51,535 nucleotides of DNA from Massilia sp. PDC64 (GTDB lineage: Bacteria > Pseudomonadota > Gammaproteobacteria > Burkholderiales > Burkholderiaceae_D): NCBI RefSeq assembly GCF_900101265.1, contig NZ_FMZS01000021.1, positions 1 through 51,535 of the forward strand. Direction: 5' to 3'. This document shows, in pieces, positions 8,577-17,497 of this stretch. The notes under the pieces are model-generated. The model was not told where the DNA came from, searched no databases, and saw only the letters and a program-made list of their open reading frames with translations. The position numbers and the translations under genes are program-made. The first letter of the stretch is position 1; each line of letters starts with the position of its first letter.

Positions 8577-10220
8577 GTGCTTAAGAACCTGAAAATCGGC
8601 ATCCGCCTGGGCCTCGGCTTCGGTGCGGTACTGTTACTGTTACTGGCGATCGCGCTGCTGGCCACGAGCCGCATGGCCGCGATGAACGCGGCGACCGTGA
8701 GCATCACGGCGGACGCCTATCCGAAGGTCGTCATCGCGAAAGACCTGATCCGCGACGTCGTCGACCTCCCGCGCCAGATGCGCGGCATGCTGCTCACCGC
8801 CGACGAGGCGCAGAACGAGCGCTATCGCAAGCTGATCGAACAGCTGCGCGGCGACACGAACGCCCGCATCGCCGAGCTGACGAAGCTAGTCGCGAGCGAA
8901 TCGGGCAAGAAGCTGCTCAAGCAGATCGTCGACAAGCAGGCGGCACTCGAGCCGATGTATGCCCAGTTCTACGGCCTGGTGCGCAGCGACCGCCAGCATG
9001 CCGCGGAATACGTCAGCAAGGATTACATGCCGCTCAACCGCGAGCTGATCGAAGCCATCGGCGAACTGGTCAAGCACCAATCGGACAAGATGCAGAAGAA
9101 GGCCGACGAGGCGAGCGCCACGTACGAAGAGACGCGCCAGCTCGTGATCGGGATGACGGCCGGCGCCGCCCTGCTCGCGCTGTGCGTGGCCGCGTTCATC
9201 ACGCTGTCCGTCACCCGTCCGCTGCGCGTTGCCGTGAACGCGGCCGACCGCCTGGCGGCCGGCGACCTCACGGTGCACATCGAAAGCCATTCCCGCGACG
9301 AGGCCGGCCAGCTGCTGGCCGCGATGAAGAACATGATCGCGAAGCTGTCGCAGGTCGTCAGCGACGTGAACGGCGGCGCACAGTCGCTGGCGTCCGCATC
9401 GGAAGAAGTGAGCGCGACGGCGCAGGCGCTGTCGCAGGCGGCGTCCGAACAGGCGGCCGGCGTCGAAGAGACGAGCGCCTCGCTGGAACAGATGACGGCG
9501 TCGATCGCGCAGAACACGGAAAACGCCCGCGTCACCGACGGCATGGCCACGCAGGCCGCACGCGAGGCGGCGGAAGGCGGCGAGGCCGTGAAAGCCACGG
9601 TCGCGGCGATGCAGCGCATCGCGAAACAGATCGGCATCATCGACGACATCGCCTACCAGACCAACCTGCTGGCGCTGAACGCCGCCATCGAGGCCGCCCG
9701 CGCCGGTGAACACGGCAAGGGCTTCGCCGTCGTCGCCGCCGAGGTGCGCAAGCTGGCCGAACGCAGCCAGGTGGCGGCGCAGGAAATCGGCGAAGTGGCG
9801 ACGAGCAGCGTGGAGCTGGCCGAACGCGCCGGCAGCCTGCTCGACCGCATGGTGCCGAACATCCGCAAGACGTCCGACCTCGTGCAGGAAATCACGGCCG
9901 CGTCGGAAGAACAGTCGGCCGGCGTCGGCCAGATCAACGCGGCCGTCGGCCAGATGAGCCAGACGACGCAGCAGAACGCGTCCAGTTCCGAAGAGCTCGC
10001 CGCGACAGCCGAGGAAATGAGTTCCCAGGCCGAGCAACTGCAGCAGGCGATGGCATTCTTCCGCCTGGCGGGCGGCGACGCGCCGCCGCCGGCGCGCAAG
10101 CCGGCACGCCGCGGGCCCGCGCATCCGGCCGCAGTGCCGAAGCGCCAGGGCATCGCCATGCACAACCCCGCGTACGCCGCCGAGGCGGACCTGGACGAAG
10201 CCAGCTTCACCCGTTTCTGA
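8577..10220 (+). CDS. Methyl-accepting chemotaxis protein, single HAMP
   Basis: This 547-residue transmembrane receptor starts at a GTG with ribosome site GTGGAGAG. An N-terminal helix (about residues 10-32) and a second one (LVIGMTAGAALLALCVAAFITLSV, about 188-212) bracket a periplasmic four-helix-bundle-like sensor. One HAMP domain follows (RPLRVAVNAADRLAAGDLTV), then the signalling coiled coil with the tip NLLALNAAIEAARAGEHGKGFAVVAAEVRKLAERS. The last residues, EASFTRF, put aromatic residues at the same spacing as W and F in the E. coli NWETF tether. It is the shortest of three tandem receptors, with no copy of the 91-residue unit inserted after the HAMP. The ligand is unknown. Confidence 0.93.
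   Translation: MLKNLKIGIRLGLGFGAVLLLLLAIALLATSRMAAMNAATVSITADAYPKVVIAKDLIRDVVDLPRQMRGMLLTADEAQNERYRKLIEQLRGDTNARIAELTKLVASESGKKLLKQIVDKQAALEPMYAQFYGLVRSDRQHAAEYVSKDYMPLNRELIEAIGELVKHQSDKMQKKADEASATYEETRQLVIGMTAGAALLALCVAAFITLSVTRPLRVAVNAADRLAAGDLTVHIESHSRDEAGQLLAAMKNMIAKLSQVVSDVNGGAQSLASASEEVSATAQALSQAASEQAAGVEETSASLEQMTASIAQNTENARVTDGMATQAAREAAEGGEAVKATVAAMQRIAKQIGIIDDIAYQTNLLALNAAIEAARAGEHGKGFAVVAAEVRKLAERSQVAAQEIGEVATSSVELAERAGSLLDRMVPNIRKTSDLVQEITAASEEQSAGVGQINAAVGQMSQTTQQNASSSEELAATAEEMSSQAEQLQQAMAFFRLAGGDAPPPARKPARRGPAHPAAVPKRQGIAMHNPAYAAEADLDEASFTRF
9381..10061 (+). repeat. Near-identical signalling-domain DNA, copy 1
   Basis: This stretch, from the codons for QSLASASEEVSATAQALSQ to those for QAMAFF, matches 11340-12020 in the next receptor at a constant offset of 1959 bases with only scattered, mostly silent changes. 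It points to recent tandem duplication or gene conversion. Confidence 0.85.
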
Positions 10221-10250
10221 TAACGCGCAGCCGCCCCGAGGAGAACTGCC

Positions 10251-12167
10251 ATGTTCCGTAATCTGAAAGTCAGCGCCCGCCTGGCACTTGGCTTCGGCAC
10301 CGTCAGCCTGCTGCTGGCCGCCGTCGTCGCGATGGGCATCCACAGCGTCGCCAGCGTCAGCGACAACGTCGGCGAGATGGCCAACGACAAATACCCGAAG
10401 GTCGTACTCAGCTACGACGCGATCGGCAACATCCACGAGATCGCCACCGCGATGCGCAACATCGTGCTGACCGAGGATCCGGAAGCGACGCGGCGCGAGC
10501 TGGCGCAGATCGACGAATCGCGCAACGACCAGCGTGCGGACATCGAGAAGCTGCACAACCTCGTCAAGTCGGCCGCCGGACGGCAGATCATGGACGGCGT
10601 GAACCAGCAGCGCCAGAAGAACCTGACGGTGCAGGACCAGTTCATCCGCCTCGTGAACGAAGGCAAGCGCGCCGAGGCCAGAGCGCTGCTGACGACGCAG
10701 ATCCAGCCGCTGCAGGACGCGTACATCAAGGCGATCGAAAAGCTGATCGAGCACCAGAACGCGTCGATGGAGCAGTCGGCCAAGGAAGCGTCGGCCGAAT
10801 ACCTCGAGACCCGCAACCAGCTCACGCTGCTGGGCGCCGCCGCGGTCCTGATCGGCATCGGCATGGCGTTCTGGATCACGCTGAGCCTCACCCGCACGCT
10901 GGGCGGCGAGCCGGCCTACGCGGCCGACCTGCTCAAGCGCATCGCGGACGGCGACCTGTCCGGCGACGTGACGCTGCGGCGCGGCGACAACGACAGCATG
11001 CTGCATGCCGTCGGCCAGATGGTGACCAAGCTGCGCCAGGTGATCGCGGGCCAGCGCGCCGTCGTGGAAGCGGCCAACCGCGGCGAGTTCGGCGTGCGCG
11101 TCGACACGGCCGGCATGCAGGGTTTCCAGAAGGAGATGGGCGATGGCCTGAACCAGCTCGTCACGACCACCGGCGCCAGCATCGACGACGTCGTGCGCGT
11201 GATGTCCGCGCTGGCCGAAGGCGACCTGACCAGGCGCATCGACAAGGATTACCAGGGCGCGTTCGCGAAGCTGAAGGATTACTCGAACGGCACGATGGAC
11301 CGGCTGGCGCAGGTCGTCGGCGACGTGAACGGCAGCGCCCAGTCGCTCGCATCGGCGTCGGAAGAAGTCAGCGCGACGGCGCAGGCGCTGTCGCAGTCGG
11401 CGTCCGAACAGGCGGCCGGCGTCGAGGAAACGAGCGCCTCGCTGGAACAGATGACGGCGTCGATCTCGCAGAACACGGAAAACGCCCGCGTCACCGACGG
11501 CATGGCCACGCAGGCCGCGCGCGAGGCGGCGGAAGGCGGCGAGGCCGTCAAGGCGACCGTCGCCGCCATGAAGCAGATCGCCAGGCAGATCGGCATCATC
11601 GACGATATCGCCTACCAGACCAACCTGCTGGCGCTGAACGCCGCCATCGAAGCGGCCCGCGCCGGCGAACACGGCAAGGGCTTCGCCGTCGTCGCCGCCG
11701 AGGTGCGCAAGCTGGCCGAACGCAGCCAGGTGGCCGCGCAGGAAATCGGCGAAGTGGCAACGAGCAGCGTGGAACTGGCCGAACGCGCCGGCAGCCTGCT
11801 CGACCAGATGGTGCCGAACATTCGCAAGACGTCCGACCTCGTGCAGGAAATCACGGCCGCCTCGGAAGAGCAATCGGCCGGCGTCGGCCAGATCAACGCG
11901 GCCGTCGGCCAGATGAGCCAGACGACGCAGCAGAACGCGTCCAGTTCCGAAGAGCTCGCCGCGACGGCCGAGGAAATGAGTTCCCAGGCCGAGCAACTGC
12001 AGCAGGCCATGGCGTTCTTCAAGCTGGACGCCGGCCACGGCCTGCGCACCGTCGCGGGCAAACCGCCCAAGGCAGGCGCCACCAAACGCCATGTACCGCG
12101 CGCGGTCGGCACCCTGGCGCTCGCCGCCGTGGGCGCACCGGACGAAGCCGACTTCGCCCGCTTTTAA
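10251..12167 (+). CDS. Methyl-accepting chemotaxis protein with one extra HAMP-type unit
   Basis: This 638-residue receptor starts at an ATG behind GAGGAG. It has two membrane helices (about residues 8-30 and 190-213), a periplasmic helical sensor, a first HAMP, one 91-residue additional HAMP-type unit (VIAGQRAVVEAANRGEF to the second GDLTRRIDK module) and the signalling domain. Its signalling domain is nearly identical in DNA to that of the preceding receptor over about 680 bp. The C-terminus DEADFARF keeps the F-x-x-F tail. The sensor half is clearly different from its neighbours, so ligand specificity differs while output is shared. Confidence 0.93.
   Translation: MFRNLKVSARLALGFGTVSLLLAAVVAMGIHSVASVSDNVGEMANDKYPKVVLSYDAIGNIHEIATAMRNIVLTEDPEATRRELAQIDESRNDQRADIEKLHNLVKSAAGRQIMDGVNQQRQKNLTVQDQFIRLVNEGKRAEARALLTTQIQPLQDAYIKAIEKLIEHQNASMEQSAKEASAEYLETRNQLTLLGAAAVLIGIGMAFWITLSLTRTLGGEPAYAADLLKRIADGDLSGDVTLRRGDNDSMLHAVGQMVTKLRQVIAGQRAVVEAANRGEFGVRVDTAGMQGFQKEMGDGLNQLVTTTGASIDDVVRVMSALAEGDLTRRIDKDYQGAFAKLKDYSNGTMDRLAQVVGDVNGSAQSLASASEEVSATAQALSQSASEQAAGVEETSASLEQMTASISQNTENARVTDGMATQAAREAAEGGEAVKATVAAMKQIARQIGIIDDIAYQTNLLALNAAIEAARAGEHGKGFAVVAAEVRKLAERSQVAAQEIGEVATSSVELAERAGSLLDQMVPNIRKTSDLVQEITAASEEQSAGVGQINAAVGQMSQTTQQNASSSEELAATAEEMSSQAEQLQQAMAFFKLDAGHGLRTVAGKPPKAGATKRHVPRAVGTLALAAVGAPDEADFARF
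11028..11300 (+). repeat. HAMP-type 91-residue unit in the second large receptor (single copy)
   Basis: A 273-bp in-frame module starts at the codons for Lys-Leu before RQVIAGQRAVVEAANRGEF and ends just before RLAQVVGDVNG. It corresponds to an extra HAMP pair. The same module is absent from the first large receptor and present twice in the third. 91 residues equals 13 heptads, so insertion keeps coiled-coil register. Confidence 0.85.
11340..12020 (+). repeat. Near-identical signalling-domain DNA, copy 2
   Basis: Second copy of the 681-bp signalling-domain repeat (see 9381-10061). The third receptor carries a related but visibly more diverged version around 13533-14213. Confidence 0.85.
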
Positions 12168-12185
12168 AAATTCAGGAGTTACACC

Positions 12186-14360
12186 ATGACCGTCGTAAGA
12201 AAGATGATCCTGCTGGTACTGGCAGCGCTCATCGGTATTGCCGCCCTGGCCACAATGGGGCGTTACCAGATCACCCGCGTGTATGACGCGGCCAGCTATG
12301 GCACGGTCAATTCCGTTCCCAGCTTCATCGCGCTGGATGAAGCGTTCGAACAGCTCGCCTTCCTGCGCACCCGCGTCTGGCAGCACATCGCCGTGACGGA
12401 CCCGGACCGCATGGCGCGCATCGACCAGCAGATCGCCGAGCACCGCCGCAAGCTCGACGAGGCGCTCAAGAAATACGAGGCGCTCGTGTCCGACGACAAG
12501 GACAAGGCCCTGCTCGCGGCCGACCGCGCGAGCCTCGCGGACTATGCCCGCCTGGCGGACGACGTGCTGAAACTTTCGCGCGCCAACAAGCACGAAGAGG
12601 CGCGCGACATGCTGCTCGCGGGCGCCCCGATCGTCGACAAGAACTGGGAATCGTTCGCTACCCACCGCAAGTACAACGAAGACCTGGCGAAGAACGGTGC
12701 CGCGACCGCGGTCGCCATCCAGGGCTCGGCCGAGACGATGTCGCTCGCGTTCGCCATCGCCACCCTGGCCGCCGTCGGCGTGCTCGGCTTCTACATCACG
12801 CGCAGCCTGCTGGCCCAGCTGGGTGGCGAGCCGGCCTATGCGGGCAGCGTCATGGCGCGCATCGCCGGCGGCGACCTGGACGTCGAGATCCACACGAAGC
12901 CGGGCGACGCGACCAGCATGCTGGCCGCAGTCAAGGGCATGGTCGGCAAGCTGAAACAGGTGATCGACGGCCAGCGCGCCGTCGTGGAAGCGGCGAACCG
13001 CGGCAACTTCGACGCCCGCGTCGAGCTGGCGGGCCTGCAGGGCTTCCAGAAAGAGATGGGCGAAGGCCTGAACCAGCTCGTGGCGACGACCGGCGCGTCC
13101 ATCGGCGACGTCGTGCGCGTGATGGGTGCCGTGTCGCGCGGCGATCTGTCGAACAAGATCGACAAGGCCTACCAGGGCGCGTTCGGCGAACTGAAGGAAT
13201 ACACGAACAACACGGTGCACAAGCTGACCCAGGTGATCGAGGGCCAGCGCGGCGTCGTGGAGGCGGCGAACCACGGCAACTTCGAGCAGCGCGTCGACCT
13301 GGCCGGCCTGCAGGGCTTCCAGAAAGAGATGGGCGAGGGCCTGAACCAGCTGGTGTCGACCATCCGCGCGTCCGTCGACGACGTGGTGCGCGTGATGGGC
13401 GCGATGTCCGAGGGCGACCTCACCAAGCGCATCGACAAGGCGTACGAGGGCGAATTCGCCAAGCTGAAGGAATATGCGAACAACACCGTGGACAAGCTGG
13501 CCGAGGTGGTGGCGGAAGTGAACGGCGCCGCCGACTCGCTCGCCAGCGCATCCGAGCAGGTGAGCGCCACGGCGCAGTCGTTGTCGCAGGCGTCGAGCGA
13601 ACAGGCGGCCGGCGTCGAGGAGACGAGCGCCTCCATCGAACAGATGACGGCATCGATCTCGCAGAACACCGAGAACGCGAAGGTGACCGACGGCATGGCC
13701 ACCAAGGCCGCGAAGGAAGCGGCGGAAGGCGGCGTGGCCGTGAAGGAAACCGTGTCGGCGATGAACCAGATCGCGAAGAAGATCGGCATCATCGACGACA
13801 TCGCCTACCAGACCAACCTGCTGGCGCTGAACGCCGCCATCGAGGCCGCCCGCGCCGGCGAACACGGCAAGGGCTTCGCCGTGGTGGCCGCCGAGGTGCG
13901 CAAGCTCGCCGAGCGCAGCCAGGTCGCCGCGCAGGAGATCGGCGAAGTCGCGACGAACAGCGTGGCGCTGGCGGAAACGGCCGGCAAGCTGCTCGACGAG
14001 ATGGTGCCGAGCATCCGCAAGACGTCCGACCTCGTGCAGGAAATCACGGCGGCGTCGGAAGAACAGTCGGCCGGCGTCGGCCAGATCAACGCGGCCGTGA
14101 GCCAGTTGTCGCAGACGACGCAGCAGAACGCGTCGAGCTCCGAAGAGCTGGCGTCCACTGCCGAGGAAATGAGCGCGCAGGCCGAGCGGCTGCAACAGAC
14201 GATGAGCTTCTTCCGCCTCGCCCGCGGCATGGGCACCGGGGCGGCTGCCCGCCAGGATGCCTCGCCGCGCCCGGTCAAGCGCAGCACGCTGCGTCTGGCC
14301 GGCGGGGGCGCCTTCGCTACGCAGGGCGAACCGGACGAAACGAATTTCACCCATTTTTGA
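12186..14360 (+). CDS. Methyl-accepting chemotaxis protein with two extra HAMP-type units
   Basis: This 724-residue receptor starts at an ATG with ribosome site CAGGAGTT. Membrane helices lie at about residues 6-26 and 183-205, with a periplasmic helical sensor between them. A first HAMP is followed by two tandem 91-residue units, each with a VIxGQRxVVEAANxGNF part and a VVRVMGAxSxGDL part, then the signalling coiled coil with the standard tip. It ends DETNFTHF, again with an F-x-x-F tail that resembles NWETF. The poly-HAMP chain would lengthen the stalk between membrane and kinase or change signal sign and damping. Ligand unknown. Confidence 0.93.
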   Translation: MTVVRKMILLVLAALIGIAALATMGRYQITRVYDAASYGTVNSVPSFIALDEAFEQLAFLRTRVWQHIAVTDPDRMARIDQQIAEHRRKLDEALKKYEALVSDDKDKALLAADRASLADYARLADDVLKLSRANKHEEARDMLLAGAPIVDKNWESFATHRKYNEDLAKNGAATAVAIQGSAETMSLAFAIATLAAVGVLGFYITRSLLAQLGGEPAYAGSVMARIAGGDLDVEIHTKPGDATSMLAAVKGMVGKLKQVIDGQRAVVEAANRGNFDARVELAGLQGFQKEMGEGLNQLVATTGASIGDVVRVMGAVSRGDLSNKIDKAYQGAFGELKEYTNNTVHKLTQVIEGQRGVVEAANHGNFEQRVDLAGLQGFQKEMGEGLNQLVSTIRASVDDVVRVMGAMSEGDLTKRIDKAYEGEFAKLKEYANNTVDKLAEVVAEVNGAADSLASASEQVSATAQSLSQASSEQAAGVEETSASIEQMTASISQNTENAKVTDGMATKAAKEAAEGGVAVKETVSAMNQIAKKIGIIDDIAYQTNLLALNAAIEAARAGEHGKGFAVVAAEVRKLAERSQVAAQEIGEVATNSVALAETAGKLLDEMVPSIRKTSDLVQEITAASEEQSAGVGQINAAVSQLSQTTQQNASSSEELASTAEEMSAQAERLQQTMSFFRLARGMGTGAAARQDASPRPVKRSTLRLAGGGAFATQGEPDETNFTHF
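12948..13220 (+). repeat. HAMP-type 91-residue unit, copy 1 of 2 in the third receptor
   Basis: First of two tandem 273-bp in-frame units. It begins at the Lys-Leu codons before KQVIDGQRAVVEAANRGNF and carries the module VVRVMGAVSRGDLSNKIDKAY. It is homologous to 11028-11300 and 13221-13493. Confidence 0.88.
13221..13493 (+). repeat. HAMP-type 91-residue unit, copy 2 of 2 in the third receptor
   Basis: Second tandem 273-bp unit. It begins at Lys-Leu before TQVIEGQRGVVEAANHGNF and carries VVRVMGAMSEGDLTKRIDKAY. The boundary to the signalling domain is again Lys-Leu, so the three junctions are exactly equivalent. Confidence 0.88.
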
Positions 14361-14375
14361 TCGATTGGTGATCGA

Positions 14376-14885
14376 ATGAAGCATACGAACCAGGAAACGC
14401 ACGTGGACGGCCAGGCCGCCCAATACCTCACCTTCATGCTGGGCGGCGAAGCCTTCGGCATCGGCATCATGGCCGTCAAGGAGATCATCGAGTTTTCCGG
14501 CATCACGGAAGTGCCGATGATGCCGGACTCGATCCGCGGCGTGATCAACCTGCGCGGCGCCGTCGTGCCCGTGATGGACCTCGCGGCCCGCTTCGGCCGG
14601 CCGCAGTCCGTGCCGGGCAAGCGCACGTGCATCGTCATCGTCGAGCTGGAACACGACGGCGAGCGCCAGCTGACGGGCGTCGTCGTCGATGCCGTCAGCG
14701 CCGTGCTGGACATCCCGGCAGCCGACATCGAGCCGGCACCGTCGTTCGGCACGCGCATCCGCGGCGACTTCATCGCCGGCATGGGCAAGGTGAACGGCAA
14801 GTTCGTCATCCTGCTGAACGTGAACCAGGTGCTGGCGCTGGACGGCCTGCCCGACCTGGCCGCCGACGACGCCCTGCACGCCTGA
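14376..14885 (+). CDS. cheW: Chemotaxis adaptor CheW
   Basis: This 169-residue adaptor couples receptors to CheA. It shows the CheW fold signature: YLTFMLGGEAFGIGIMAVKEIIEF at the start, IRGVINLRGAVVPVMDLAARFG in the middle and GMGKVNGKFVILLNVNQVL near the end. The start ATG follows the last receptor by 15 bases with only a weak ribosome site, so translation may depend on the upstream gene. A second ATG-like start is not better placed. Confidence 0.95.
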   Translation: MKHTNQETHVDGQAAQYLTFMLGGEAFGIGIMAVKEIIEFSGITEVPMMPDSIRGVINLRGAVVPVMDLAARFGRPQSVPGKRTCIVIVELEHDGERQLTGVVVDAVSAVLDIPAADIEPAPSFGTRIRGDFIAGMGKVNGKFVILLNVNQVLALDGLPDLAADDALHA

Positions 14886-14892
14886 GGCCATC

Positions 14893-15726
14893 ATGGAACA
14901 CAGTGCGATCAGCCAGGGCGAGTTCGCGCGCTTTCAGCGCTTCATCTTCGACATGGCGGGCATCACCATGTCCGACTCGAAGAAGGCGCTCGTGTCCGGC
15001 CGCCTCGCCAAGCGGGTGCAGCACTTCGGGCTGCCCTCGTACGACGCCTATTTCAAGCTGCTGACGGACGGCGCGCACAAGGAGGAAGTGCAGCTGGCCG
15101 TCGACCTGCTGACGACGAACGAGACGTATTTCTTCCGCGAGAACCGCCACTTCGAGTTGTTGCGCGAATTTGCCATTTCTTCGGCGGAAGCGGCGCGCGG
15201 AAGCCTGCGTGCGAACGCGCCGTTCCGCGTGTGGAGCGCGGCCTGCTCGTCCGGCGAGGAACCGTACAGCATCGCGATGGTGCTGGCCGACGTGCTGGGA
15301 GGTGCGCCATGGGAAGTGACGGCGTCCGACATCAGCACGCGCGTGCTGGAGCGCGCCCGCGCCGCCCACTATCCGATGGAACGCGCGACCCACGTGCCGC
15401 AGGACTACCTGCGCCGCTTCTGCCTGAAGGGCATCCGCGACCAGCAGGGCACCCTGCTCGTCGACCGCGCGCTGCGCCAGCGCGTGAGCTTCCGCCAGGT
15501 GAACCTGAACACGGCTTTGCCCGGCGATCTCGGCACGTACGACATCGTCTTCCTGCGCAACGTGATGATCTACTTTAACGGCGACACCAAGCGCCAGGTC
15601 GTCACGCGCATCCTGCAACGCCTCAAGCCGGGCGGCCACCTGTTCATCGGCCACTCGGAAAGCCTGCAGGAGATGGGTGACGTGCTCCGTCCCGTGATTC
15701 CTTCCGTCTACCGTAAGCCCGAATGA
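14893..15726 (+). CDS. cheR: Chemotaxis receptor methyltransferase CheR
   Basis: This 277-residue enzyme methylates receptor glutamates with S-adenosylmethionine. The N-terminal helical domain (FDMAGITMSDSKKALVSGRL), the arm TTNETYFFRENRHFELL, the SAM site VWSAACSSGEEPYSIAMVL, and the motif DIVFLRNVMIYF are all present. The beta-subdomain loop (RRFCLKGIRDQQGTLLVDR) is about as long as that of enteric CheR, which binds the receptor pentapeptide. That fits the aromatic tails of the receptors in this operon. Its stop overlaps cheB by ATGA. Confidence 0.94.
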   Translation: MEHSAISQGEFARFQRFIFDMAGITMSDSKKALVSGRLAKRVQHFGLPSYDAYFKLLTDGAHKEEVQLAVDLLTTNETYFFRENRHFELLREFAISSAEAARGSLRANAPFRVWSAACSSGEEPYSIAMVLADVLGGAPWEVTASDISTRVLERARAAHYPMERATHVPQDYLRRFCLKGIRDQQGTLLVDRALRQRVSFRQVNLNTALPGDLGTYDIVFLRNVMIYFNGDTKRQVVTRILQRLKPGGHLFIGHSESLQEMGDVLRPVIPSVYRKPE

Positions 15727-16808
15727 AGACAATCGATGTGATGGTCGTCGACGACTCGGCCGTCGTGCGCAAGGTCGTCGGCGCGGTGCTGGAATCCGCG
15801 CCCGGCATCCGCCTGCTGCACGCCGTGTCCGACCCGTTGCTCGCCATCGAGCGCATGAAGCAGGCCTGGCCCGACGTGATCCTGCTGGACGTGGAGATGC
15901 CGCGCATGGACGGCATCACGTTCCTCCGCAAGATCATGGCGGAGCGCCCGACGCCCGTCGTGATCTGCTCCACCCTCACGGAAAAGGGCGCGGAGACGAC
16001 GATGGCCGCATTGGCCGCGGGCGCGGTCTCCATCATCACGAAACCCAAGCTGGGCCTGAAGGACTTCCTCAGCGAGAGCGCGGAAGAGCTGATCGGTGCC
16101 GTGCGCGCGGCGAGCCAGGTCAACGTGCGCCGCCTGGCCGCGCGCGTGCCCGCCGCGCCCGTGCCGGTGCCCGCGAAGCTGAACGCGGATGCCGTGCTGC
16201 CCGCCGCGCCGGAGTCGCGCGCCCTGCTCCGCACGACCGAGCGCGTCGTCGCCATCGGCACGTCCACGGGCGGCACGCTGGCGCTGGAAGAAGTGCTGAC
16301 GGCGCTGCCGCGTGTCACGCCCGGCATCGTCATCGTGCAGCACATGCCGGAAAAATTCACCGCCGCCTTCGCCGACCGCCTGAACGGCCTGTGCCAGATC
16401 GAGGTGCGCGAGGCGCGCCACGGCGACCGCGTGCTGCCGGGCCGCGCGCTGATCGCCCCCGGTGGCAAGCACATGCTGCTGCGGCGCGACGGCGCGAACT
16501 ACCACGTCGACGTCATCGACGGCCCGCTCGTGAACCGCCACCGCCCGTCCGTCGACGTGCTGTTCCGCTCCGTCGCCAAGCATGCGGGCGCGAACGCGCT
16601 GGGCATCATCATGACGGGCATGGGCGACGACGGCGCGGCCGGCCTGCTCGAGATGCGCAAGGCCGGCGCGCGCACCGTCGCGCAGGACGAAGACAGCTGC
16701 GTCGTCTACGGCATGCCGAAGGAAGCCGTCAAACGGGGCGGCGTCGAGAAGTCCGTGCCGTTGAAGGCGATCGACCGCGAGATCGTGCAGCAGCTGGGCG
16801 TGCGCTGA
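15723..16808 (+). CDS. cheB: Chemotaxis response regulator protein-glutamate methylesterase CheB
   Basis: This 361-residue enzyme removes methyl groups from receptors and deamidates glutamines, controlled by phosphorylation. The receiver domain has the acidic pair VVDDS at residues 10-11 and Asp56 in ILLDVEMPRMDG. After a Pro/Ala-rich linker (about 135-170) the esterase domain has Ser in AIGTSTGG, His in VQHMPEKF and Asp in MTGMGDDGAAG. It closes the chemosensory operon. No cheD or cheZ is found in the window. Confidence 0.95.
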   Translation: MKTIDVMVVDDSAVVRKVVGAVLESAPGIRLLHAVSDPLLAIERMKQAWPDVILLDVEMPRMDGITFLRKIMAERPTPVVICSTLTEKGAETTMAALAAGAVSIITKPKLGLKDFLSESAEELIGAVRAASQVNVRRLAARVPAAPVPVPAKLNADAVLPAAPESRALLRTTERVVAIGTSTGGTLALEEVLTALPRVTPGIVIVQHMPEKFTAAFADRLNGLCQIEVREARHGDRVLPGRALIAPGGKHMLLRRDGANYHVDVIDGPLVNRHRPSVDVLFRSVAKHAGANALGIIMTGMGDDGAAGLLEMRKAGARTVAQDEDSCVVYGMPKEAVKRGGVEKSVPLKAIDREIVQQLGVR

Positions 16809-16873
16809 TCGCCGCTGTTCGCGTATGATCCCTCCTGAACAGCCGATCCAGAAGCTGATGCCAGGAGAGTGAG

Positions 16874-17497
16874 ATGAAAGAAACGATGTGGTCCGCCGCG
16901 CTCGCGGCCTGCCTGACGGCCTCCCTGGCCGCCTGCGGCGGCGGTGGCGGCAATGCCGGCTCGGGCAATACGCCGCTGACGCCGCCCGTGTCCAGCAGCG
17001 GCAACCTCGACGCCTACGTCGGCACGTGGGCGTCCGCTTGCGCATCGCACGCGGTCGACACGGCCGTCATCGCGCGCGCGGCCGGCGCCAGCAACGCGCT
17101 CACGATCGCCGTCACGACGACTTACTACGCCAACACGGCCTGCACGGGCGACGTCATCGCCACGCAGGTGTGGAGCGCGCCCACGACGGCGACCTATGTC
17201 GGCACCGTCGCCTCCACCATCATGCCGGGGGCGGTCTCCGCGTCCATCGACAAGATGACGGCGCAACAGCCCCAGCGCAGCGTCACGCTGACGGGCACGT
17301 TCGTCAGCCGCAAGATCGTCGACGGCCAGCCCAACTGGTGCATCGACTACGCGGGCGGCACGGTGTGCGTGCCCGACCGGATCTACGCGGCCGAGCCGGC
17401 GCCGTTCGACGGCCTGGCGCTCGTGGGCGGCGAACTGGTCGAGGTCAAGTCGAACGGCGTCAACTACGACGCCGTCGAGCGTTTCACGAAGCGCTGA
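16874..17497 (+). CDS. Putative lipoprotein of unknown function
   Basis: This 207-residue protein has a short signal peptide with a lipobox ending ASLAAC (Cys at about residue 17), followed by a Gly-rich spacer, so it should be anchored in a membrane on the periplasmic side. The rest is a compact domain of about 175 residues with several cysteines (WASACAS, NTACTG, NWCIDY, TVCVPD) that could form disulfides. Start ATG has ribosome site CAGGAGAG. It stands 65 bases after cheB and overlaps the convergent P450 gene by 14 bases at the stop. I do not recognise a family. Confidence 0.8.
   Translation: MKETMWSAALAACLTASLAACGGGGGNAGSGNTPLTPPVSSSGNLDAYVGTWASACASHAVDTAVIARAAGASNALTIAVTTTYYANTACTGDVIATQVWSAPTTATYVGTVASTIMPGAVSASIDKMTAQQPQRSVTLTGTFVSRKIVDGQPNWCIDYAGGTVCVPDRIYAAEPAPFDGLALVGGELVEVKSNGVNYDAVERFTKR

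Noticed and set aside
8886..14894. A 2002-codon open frame on the minus strand across the receptor genes
   Set aside because: It is the mirror of three repetitive high-GC receptor genes; the product is His/Arg/Leu-rich without a family pattern, and the plus-strand genes are certain.
4577..16808. Assignment of the chemosensory cluster to the flagellar system
   Set aside because: No flagellar gene, cheZ or sigma28 promoter is visible, so output cannot be assigned.
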